DNA of 64,000 bases from Serratia inhibens. GTDB lineage: Bacteria > Pseudomonadota > Gammaproteobacteria > Enterobacterales > Enterobacteriaceae. Positions 58,017 through 64,000 of this stretch are shown here, piece by piece. Both the position numbers and the translations under genes were made by a program. The stretch is from contig NZ_QYYG01000001.1 of NCBI RefSeq assembly GCF_003591175.1, positions 868,001 to 932,000 of the forward strand, in the 5' to 3' direction. The notes under the pieces are model-generated. The model ran no database searches and had not been told where the DNA came from. It was given only the letters and a program-made list of their open reading frames with translations. Each line of letters begins with the position of its first letter. Position 1 is the stretch's first letter.

Positions 58017-59000
58017 ATGAGTTCAACGCCCCACTGTATCACCGCCGCCGATATCTCCGCCGCCGCAGAAATTCTGGCCGGACATGCCCTCCGCACGCCG
58101 GTCATGACCTCGCATCAGGCCGACCACCTCACCGGCGCAAAACTGTTCTTCAAATGCGAGAACTTCCAGCGCGTCGGTGCCTTTAAGTTCCGCGGGGCGT
58201 ACAACGCGATCGCGCAATTGAGCGAAGCGCAGCGCAAGGCCGGAGTGATTGCCTTTTCCTCCGGTAACCACGCGCAGGCAATGGCGCTGGCGGCACGGGA
58301 GCTGGGCGTCAACGTCACCATAGTCATGCCGAACGACGCGCCGGAAACCAAGCTGGCGGCGACACGCGGCTACGGTGCCAACGTGGTGATTTACCAACGC
58401 CACAGCGAGAACCGCGAAGAGATAACCCAGCGGCTGGCCGCAGAGCAAGGTCTGTCGATAGTCCCCCCCTATGATTACCCACAGGTGATGGCCGGCCAGG
58501 GCACCGCCACCAAAGAGCTGATAGAAGAAGTCGGCCCGCTGGACGTGTTATTGGTGTCTACCGGCGGCGGCGGCCTGCTTTCCGGCAGTGCGATAGCGGC
58601 CCACCACTGGTCGCCGGGTTGCCGGGTGTACGGCGTGGAGCCGCAGGCAGGCAACGACGTGCAGCAGGCTTTTCGCAGCGGGCAGCCGGTGCGCATTCCG
58701 GTGCCGAAAACCATCGCCGATGGCGCGCAAACCCAGCAGGTGGGCACACTCACCTTCCCGATCATCCAGCAGTACGTAGAGGATATCCTGACGGTCACCG
58801 ACGCGCAGCTGTGCCGGCAAATGCGCTTCTTTATGGAGCGGATGAAAATGGTGGTCGAACCAACCGGGTGCCTGGCCGCAGCGGCGGCGATGAATTCGCT
58901 GCTGGATTTGCGCGGTAAAAAAGTCGGGGTGATTGTCAGCGGCGGCAACGTCGATGTGGATAAAATCGCGCAATACCTCGCTATGGGCGCGCAAGAATAA
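58017..59000 (+). CDS. Threo-3-hydroxyaspartate ammonia-lyase / serine-threonine dehydratase family
   Basis: A 327-residue PLP enzyme. The Schiff-base lysine is K57 in GAFKFRGAYNAI, the phosphate-binding glycine loop is STGGGGLLSG, and the ending VIVSGGNVDV is typical of the SRY1/hydroxyaspartate dehydratase group. It likely deaminates threo-3-hydroxy-aspartate or L-serine-type amino acids. It is divergent from the YheO-type regulator. The precise substrate was not fixed. Confidence 0.82.
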   Translation: MSSTPHCITAADISAAAEILAGHALRTPVMTSHQADHLTGAKLFFKCENFQRVGAFKFRGAYNAIAQLSEAQRKAGVIAFSSGNHAQAMALAARELGVNVTIVMPNDAPETKLAATRGYGANVVIYQRHSENREEITQRLAAEQGLSIVPPYDYPQVMAGQGTATKELIEEVGPLDVLLVSTGGGGLLSGSAIAAHHWSPGCRVYGVEPQAGNDVQQAFRSGQPVRIPVPKTIADGAQTQQVGTLTFPIIQQYVEDILTVTDAQLCRQMRFFMERMKMVVEPTGCLAAAAAMNSLLDLRGKKVGVIVSGGNVDVDKIAQYLAMGAQE

Positions 59001-59229
59001 TACCTTCAGTGGGTTAACGCTCCCCCTGAAGCCCCGTTAGCCCAAACTCGATAGGGGGCGCGGCATGCTGCACCCGTATTAGTCATAAACGACGCAGCAT
59101 CCTGAAAGACGACGGATATGGCGCTTTTACCTATGTCAGTTTGCTGGCCAGTGGGCTAGTATTACCGGGTAAAGGCGCTTTGTTATTTGTGCCAGGGCGA
59201 AATTTAACACATTGATTAAAGATACCTTA
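59001..59229. other. Gap between the dehydratase and mfd
   Basis: About 230 bases without a gene. It contains the mfd promoter region and a possible inverted-repeat tail after the dehydratase. No specific site was assigned. Confidence 0.3.
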
Positions 59230-62200
59230 ATGAGCACCTCCGATAACCGTAACCGTTCTGCATCGTCATCCTCCCGTTATTCCCTGCCCGATCGCGCGGG
59301 CGATTTGCGCCAGTTGGGGCAGCTAACCGGCGCGGCCTGCGCCGTGGAGTGCGCCGAGATCGTCGAACGTCATAACGGGCCGGTGATGCTGATCGCCCCG
59401 GACATGCAGAACGCCCTGCGGCTGCGTGACGAAATCCAGCAGTTTACCGATCAAATGGTGACCACGCTGTCCGACTGGGAAACCCTGCCCTACGACAGCT
59501 TCTCGCCGCACCAGGAGATTATCTCCGCCCGTCTGTCGAGCCTGTACCACCTGCCGACCATGGTGCGCGGCGTCATCATTCTGCCGGTCAATACCCTGAT
59601 GCAGCGCGTCTGCCCGCACGAGTTCCTGCATGGCCACGCGCTGGTGATGAAAAAAGGCCAGCGTCTGTCGCGCGAAAAACTGCGCGCCCAACTGGAACAA
59701 GCGGGCTACCGCAGCGTCGATCAGGTGATGGAGCACGGCGAGTTCGCCACCCGCGGCGCGCTGCTCGATTTATACCCGATGGGCAGCGAGGAACCTTACC
59801 GCATCGATTTCTTCGACGACGAAATCGACAGCCTGCGCATCTTCGACGTCGACACCCAGCGCACGCTGAGCGAAGTCGAGGCCATCAACCTGCTGCCGGC
59901 CCATGAATTCCCGACCGACAAAACCGCCATCGAGCTGTTCCGCAGCCAGTGGCGCGAGCAGTTTGAGGTGCGCCGCGACGCCGAACATATCTACCAGCAG
60001 GTGAGCAAAGGCACCTGGCCGGCCGGCATCGAATACTGGCAACCGCTGTTCTTCAGCCAGCCGCTGCCGTCGCTGTTCAGCTACCTGCCGGCCAACACGC
60101 TGATCGTCAACACCGGCAACCTTGAGAGCGCCGCCGAGCGCTTCTGGCTGGACGTCAACCAGCGTTACGAAAGCCGCCGCGTCGATCCGATGCGCCCGCT
60201 GCTGGCGCCGGACAGCCTGTGGTTGCGGGTTGACGCGCTGTTTGGCGAATTGAAAGCCTGGCCGCGCATGGCACTCAAAACCGAAGCGCTGCCGGCCAAA
60301 GCCGGCAACACCAATCTGGACTATCGCGCGCTGCCGGACCTGGCGGTGCAAGCCCAAAATAAAGCGCCGTTGGACCAACTGCGCCACTTTATAGAAAGCT
60401 TTGACGGCAGCGTGATTTTCTCGGTCGAGAGCGAGGGCCGCCGCGAAACGCTGCAAGACCTGCTCGGCCGCATCAAACTCGGCACGTCATTGATTCAACA
60501 TCTCGATCAGGCGGATCCGGCCGGCCGCTACATGATGGTCGGCGCCTCCGAGCGCGGTTTCCTCGACGGCATGCGCAACCGGGCGCTGATCTGCGAAAGC
60601 GATCTGCTCGGCGAACGCGTCAGCCGCCGCCGACAGGACAATCGCCGCACCATCAATACCGATACCCTGATCCGCAACCTGGCGGAGCTGCACCCCGGCC
60701 AGCCGGTGGTGCATCTGGAGCACGGCGTCGGGCGTTACGTTGGCCTGACGACGCTGGAAGCCGGCGGCATCAAGGCCGAATACCTGATCCTGTCCTACTC
60801 CGGTGAAGACAAACTCTATGTGCCGGTCTCTTCGCTGCACCTGATCAGCCGCTATGCCGGCGGCGCAGATGAAAACGCACCGCTGCACAAGTTGGGCGGT
60901 GACGCCTGGACGCGCGCACGGCAGAAAGCCGCAGAACGGGTGCGGGACGTGGCGGCCGAGCTGCTGGATATTTACGCCCAGCGCGCCGCCAAATCCGGCT
61001 TCGCCTTCAAACACAACCGCGAACAGTATCAGCTGTTCTGCCAGAGCTTCCCGTTCGAAACCACCCCGGACCAGGAACAGGCAATCAACGCCGTGCTGAG
61101 CGACATGTGCCAGCCGCTGGCGATGGACAGACTGGTGTGCGGCGACGTCGGCTTCGGCAAAACCGAAGTGGCGATGCGCGCGGCCTTCCTGGCGGTGGAA
61201 AACGGCAAGCAGGTGGCGGTACTGGTGCCCACTACGCTGTTGGCGCAGCAGCACTTCGACAACTTCCGCGATCGCTTCGCTACCTGGCCGATTCGCATCG
61301 AGATGATGTCGCGTTTCCGCAGCGCCAAAGAGCAGCAACAGATCATGGACGACGCCGTCGACGGCAAAGTGGACATTATTATCGGCACCCACAAACTGTT
61401 GCAGAGCGATCTGCGCTGGAAAGATCTGGGGCTGCTGATCGTCGACGAAGAACACCGCTTTGGCGTGCGCCACAAAGAACGCATCAAGGCGATGCGCGCC
61501 GACGTGGATATCCTGACGCTAACCGCCACGCCGATCCCGCGTACGCTGAATATGGCGATGAGCGGCATGCGCGACCTGTCGATTATCGCGACCCCGCCGG
61601 CCCGTCGTCTGGCGGTGAAAACTTTCGTGCGCGAGTACGACAGCCTGGTCGTTCGCGAGGCGATCCTGCGTGAAGTGCTGCGCGGCGGCCAGGTTTACTA
61701 CCTGTACAACGACGTGGAGAACATCGAAAAGGCTGCGGAGAAACTGGCTGAGCTGGTGCCGGAAGCGCGTATCGCCATCGGTCACGGCCAGATGCGCGAG
61801 CGCGATCTGGAGCGGGTGATGAACGATTTCCACCACCAGCGGTTTAACGTGCTGGTCTGTACCACCATTATCGAAACCGGCATCGATATTCCCAGCGCCA
61901 ATACCATTATCATCGAGCGCGCCGATCGCTTCGGGCTGGCGCAGCTGCATCAGTTGCGCGGCCGCGTAGGCCGTTCGCACCATCAGGCCTACGCCTATCT
62001 GCTGACGCCGAATCCGAAGGCCATGAGCACCGACGCGCACAAACGGCTGGAAGCCATCGCTTCGCTCGAAGATCTCGGCGCAGGCTTTGCGCTGGCCACC
62101 CATGACCTGGAAATCCGCGGCGCGGGCGAGCTGCTGGGTGAAGACCAAAGCGGCCAGATGACCACCGTCGGCTTCTCGCTGTACATGGAACTGCTGGAGA

Positions 62201-62709
62201 GCGCGGTCGACGCGCTGAAAAACGGGCGCGAGCCGTCGCTGGAAGATCTCACCAGCAACCAAACCGAAGTGGAGCTGCGCATGCCGGCCCTGCTGCCAGA
62301 CGATTTTATTCCGGACGTGAACACCCGCCTGTCGTTCTATAAACGCATCGCCAGCGCGAAAAACGACGGTGAACTGGAAGAGCTGAAAGTGGAACTGATT
62401 GACCGCTTCGGCCTGCTGCCGGATCCGGCGCGCAACCTGTTGCAAAGCGCGGCGTTGCGCCAACATGCGCAGAAACTGGGGATTAAGCGCATTGAGGGGA
62501 ACGAGCGTGGCGGGTTTATCGAGTTTGGCGAGAAGAATCGGGTCGATCCGGGTTATCTGATCGGTTTGCTGCAAAGCAATCCGCAAATTTATCGCCTGGA
62601 TGGGCCGACCAAGCTGAAGTTTATGCTGGACCTGACCGATCGCCAGAAACGCCTGAAGTTCACCGAGGAGCTATTGGCCGCGTTCCGCGAGCATACATTG
62701 GCGATCTGA
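59230..62709 (+). CDS. mfd: Transcription-repair coupling factor Mfd
   Basis: A 1159-residue DNA translocase that removes stalled RNA polymerase and recruits UvrA. N-terminal UvrB-like region (about 20-350), RNA-polymerase-interaction domain, and RecG-like motor with Walker A GDVGFGKTEVAMRA (about residue 640) and DEEH box LLIVDEEHRFGV, plus the C-terminal TRCF domain. ATG 59230 is used; the frame opens six codons earlier. No partner in an operon. Confidence 0.98.
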   Translation: MSTSDNRNRSASSSSRYSLPDRAGDLRQLGQLTGAACAVECAEIVERHNGPVMLIAPDMQNALRLRDEIQQFTDQMVTTLSDWETLPYDSFSPHQEIISARLSSLYHLPTMVRGVIILPVNTLMQRVCPHEFLHGHALVMKKGQRLSREKLRAQLEQAGYRSVDQVMEHGEFATRGALLDLYPMGSEEPYRIDFFDDEIDSLRIFDVDTQRTLSEVEAINLLPAHEFPTDKTAIELFRSQWREQFEVRRDAEHIYQQVSKGTWPAGIEYWQPLFFSQPLPSLFSYLPANTLIVNTGNLESAAERFWLDVNQRYESRRVDPMRPLLAPDSLWLRVDALFGELKAWPRMALKTEALPAKAGNTNLDYRALPDLAVQAQNKAPLDQLRHFIESFDGSVIFSVESEGRRETLQDLLGRIKLGTSLIQHLDQADPAGRYMMVGASERGFLDGMRNRALICESDLLGERVSRRRQDNRRTINTDTLIRNLAELHPGQPVVHLEHGVGRYVGLTTLEAGGIKAEYLILSYSGEDKLYVPVSSLHLISRYAGGADENAPLHKLGGDAWTRARQKAAERVRDVAAELLDIYAQRAAKSGFAFKHNREQYQLFCQSFPFETTPDQEQAINAVLSDMCQPLAMDRLVCGDVGFGKTEVAMRAAFLAVENGKQVAVLVPTTLLAQQHFDNFRDRFATWPIRIEMMSRFRSAKEQQQIMDDAVDGKVDIIIGTHKLLQSDLRWKDLGLLIVDEEHRFGVRHKERIKAMRADVDILTLTATPIPRTLNMAMSGMRDLSIIATPPARRLAVKTFVREYDSLVVREAILREVLRGGQVYYLYNDVENIEKAAEKLAELVPEARIAIGHGQMRERDLERVMNDFHHQRFNVLVCTTIIETGIDIPSANTIIIERADRFGLAQLHQLRGRVGRSHHQAYAYLLTPNPKAMSTDAHKRLEAIASLEDLGAGFALATHDLEIRGAGELLGEDQSGQMTTVGFSLYMELLESAVDALKNGREPSLEDLTSNQTEVELRMPALLPDDFIPDVNTRLSFYKRIASAKNDGELEELKVELIDRFGLLPDPARNLLQSAALRQHAQKLGIKRIEGNERGGFIEFGEKNRVDPGYLIGLLQSNPQIYRLDGPTKLKFMLDLTDRQKRLKFTEELLAAFREHTLAI

Positions 62710-62826
62710 CTGTCGGCCGGCAGTAGCTATGTTGCCCGGCTGCGGTTCTAAGTTATCGCCAAGCTGTCTATCCCGTTTTTTCGGTTCGGGATACTCTGTC
62801 CCGAGCCAAGATTAATGGAGGTAGCC

Positions 62827-63312
62827 ATGAATATTGATGATGAGTTGCGTGCGCTCAGCGAACAGGAAGCCACGCTGACCTTTAGCCATTTTGACCCGGC
62901 AACCGCCTGGGAGCTGGGCACGGCGCTGAAGACCGCCGCAGAGCAACGGCGTCTGAGTATCGCCATCGAAATCCAGCTGGCCGGGCAGACGCTGTTCTAT
63001 TACGCCATGCCCGGTACCACGCCGGACATCGCCGACTGGGTGCGGCGCAAACGCAACGTGGTGAATCACTTTCACAAAAGTTCTTACGCTATCGGCCTGC
63101 GCTTGCAACAGCGGCAGGCAACGCTGGAGGAGCGTTATGGCCTTAGCGTGCGTGACTATTCGGTGCACGGCGGCGCTTTTCCCATCAATCTGGCAGGCAT
63201 AGGTTGCATCGGCACCCTGAGCATCTCCGGTTCGCCGCAGTTGGAGGACCATAATCTGCTGGTCGGCACGCTGGCGCATTTTCTCGGTTTATCCCTGCCT
63301 TCGGTGCATTAA
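62827..63312 (+). CDS. Heme-degrading domain protein (HbpS/GlcG, UPF0303 type)
   Basis: A 161-residue protein of the UPF0303 (GlcG/HbpS-like) group. Features include LAGQTLFYYAMPGTTPDIAD, NHFHKSSYAIGLRL and the C-terminal GTLSISGSPQLEDH. ATG 62827 has GGAGGT upstream. Heme binding is known for HbpS-type members; it is not demonstrated for this subgroup. Monocistronic between mfd and a SulP transporter. Confidence 0.8.
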   Translation: MNIDDELRALSEQEATLTFSHFDPATAWELGTALKTAAEQRRLSIAIEIQLAGQTLFYYAMPGTTPDIADWVRRKRNVVNHFHKSSYAIGLRLQQRQATLEERYGLSVRDYSVHGGAFPINLAGIGCIGTLSISGSPQLEDHNLLVGTLAHFLGLSLPSVH

Positions 63313-63543
63313 GCGCTAAAAGTCTCCTTATCTTTTCCCTGCCGGTCGCCTTATCCGCGGCCGGCCTGCCTTTTCCGCTTCACCCTCCCAATCAAAATAG
63401 CCTAACTCCTATTTTCTGCGTCCGTTTGATGTATATCTAGGAATCGCCGCCGCAACAGGCGTATGGTATTTATCAGCTATTCGAGACGGACCTTACCTGG
63501 CCCGCCATTCCGTTCTCTTTTATAGACTTGGTCCGTACCTTAG
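63313..63543. other. Gap upstream of the SulP transporter
   Basis: 230 bases with no gene; it holds the likely dauA promoter. No operator or terminator was seen clearly. Confidence 0.3.
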
Positions 63544-64000
63544 ATGAAAACGCATGAAATTACCGGCATCCGGCCGTTCAGCGCGCTGATTGACGCATGC
63601 TGGCGAGAACCCTATTCCCTGCAACGCCTGCTTAAAGACGCAATCGCCGGCGTCACCGTCGGCATTATCGCCATCCCGTTGGCGATGGCACTGGCGATCG
63701 CCAGCGGCGTGCCCCCTCAGTACGGGCTTTACACCTCGGCGGTCGCCGGGATCGTCATCGCCATCGCCGGCGGTTCACGCTACAGCGTCTCCGGCCCCAC
63801 CGCCGCCTTTGTGGTGATCCTCTACCCGGTATCGCAGCAGTTCGGCCTTTCCGGGCTGCTGATCGCTACCCTGCTTTCCGGCGTGTTTCTGGTGATTATG
63901 GGGCTGGCCCGCTTCGGCCGGCTGATTGAATATATTCCCCTGTCGGTCACGCTGGGCTTTACCTCCGGGATCGCCATCACCATCGCCACCCTGCAAGTGA
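63544..64000 (+). CDS. dauA: SulP-family transporter DauA-like (partial, runs off the window)
   Basis: The first about 152 residues of a SulP transporter, cut by the window end. It starts [20 protein letters not shown] and has membrane segments such as [20 protein letters not shown], the SulP signature [17 protein letters not shown] and [20 protein letters not shown]. These match E. coli DauA (YchM), a C4-dicarboxylate transporter. The C-terminal STAS domain would lie beyond the window. Confidence 0.88.
   Translation, partial: MKTHEITGIRPFSALIDACWREPYSLQRLLKDAIAGVTVGIIAIPLAMALAIASGVPPQYGLYTSAVAGIVIAIAGGSRYSVSGPTAAFVVILYPVSQQFGLSGLLIATLLSGVFLVIMGLARFGRLIEYIPLSVTLGFTSGIAITIATLQV

Overview
The window is chromosomal DNA from an enterobacterium, most likely Serratia of the S. 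marcescens group. Three things point there: a chromosomal qnr gene of the QnrB/SmaQnr type with its own LexA box, high GC with strongly GC-ending codons in the core genes, and the order icd-rluE-nudJ-mnmA-hflD-purB...phoPQ-roxA...pepT...cobB-nagK-lolEDC...mfd, which is the conserved gammaproteobacterial order with Serratia-style insertions. The genus call is inference from gene content, not from a database search.

Layout. 0-3.1 kb: small lipoprotein, SOS-type qnr, a DUF1835-like protein, a 69-residue hypothetical and a deleted GFA-family gene. 3.1-11.8 kb: a complete L-rhamnose system: mutarotase, aldolase, isomerase and kinase (rhaM, D, A, B), activators rhaS/rhaR, transporter rhaT and lactaldehyde dehydrogenase aldA, with a CRP site between rhaB and rhaS. 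11.9-15.2 kb: a second, unassigned sugar module (Gfo/Idh/MocA dehydrogenase, TIM-barrel isomerase, LacI-type repressor) with matching operator-like motifs. 15.4-18.9 kb: MFS and AI-2E-type exporters and an acetyltransferase. 19-24.4 kb: an aldehyde/redox cluster (zinc alcohol dehydrogenase, amber-interrupted hydrolase, AraC regulator, HxlR regulator, DoxX protein, SDR).

24.7-29.1 kb is an AT-richer accessory patch. Diverged remnants of the icd 3' end lie at 26148-26243 and 25218-25239, on the same strand as the intact icd at 29141-30394. This is the arrangement left when an element integrates into the 3' end of icd, as phage 21 and e14 do. Between these copies sit a truncated YedK gene, a halovibrin-like secreted protein, a divergent LuxR-type regulator without a luxI partner and with an altered acyl-homoserine-lactone pocket, and an IS3-family scrap. 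No integrase remains. This patch is the best candidate for an undescribed system: a LuxR solo facing a secreted halovibrin-like protein.

29.1-34.9 kb is the conserved icd-purB block. 34.9-41.9 kb holds two acetyltransferases, a MocR-type regulator and a three-subunit membrane gluconate-type dehydrogenase (Tat-exported gamma subunit, FAD subunit, triheme cytochrome c). 41.9-48.1 kb carries phoPQ behind two PhoP boxes, roxA, hcxB and pepT. 48.2-52.1 kb is a PTS EIICB plus GH4 phospho-glycosidase operon with a CRP site and an RpiR regulator. 52.2-64 kb carries cobB, nagK, lolEDC, a YheO-type regulator divergent from a hydroxyaspartate/serine dehydratase, mfd, a heme-degrading-domain protein and the first part of a dauA-like SulP transporter that runs off the window.
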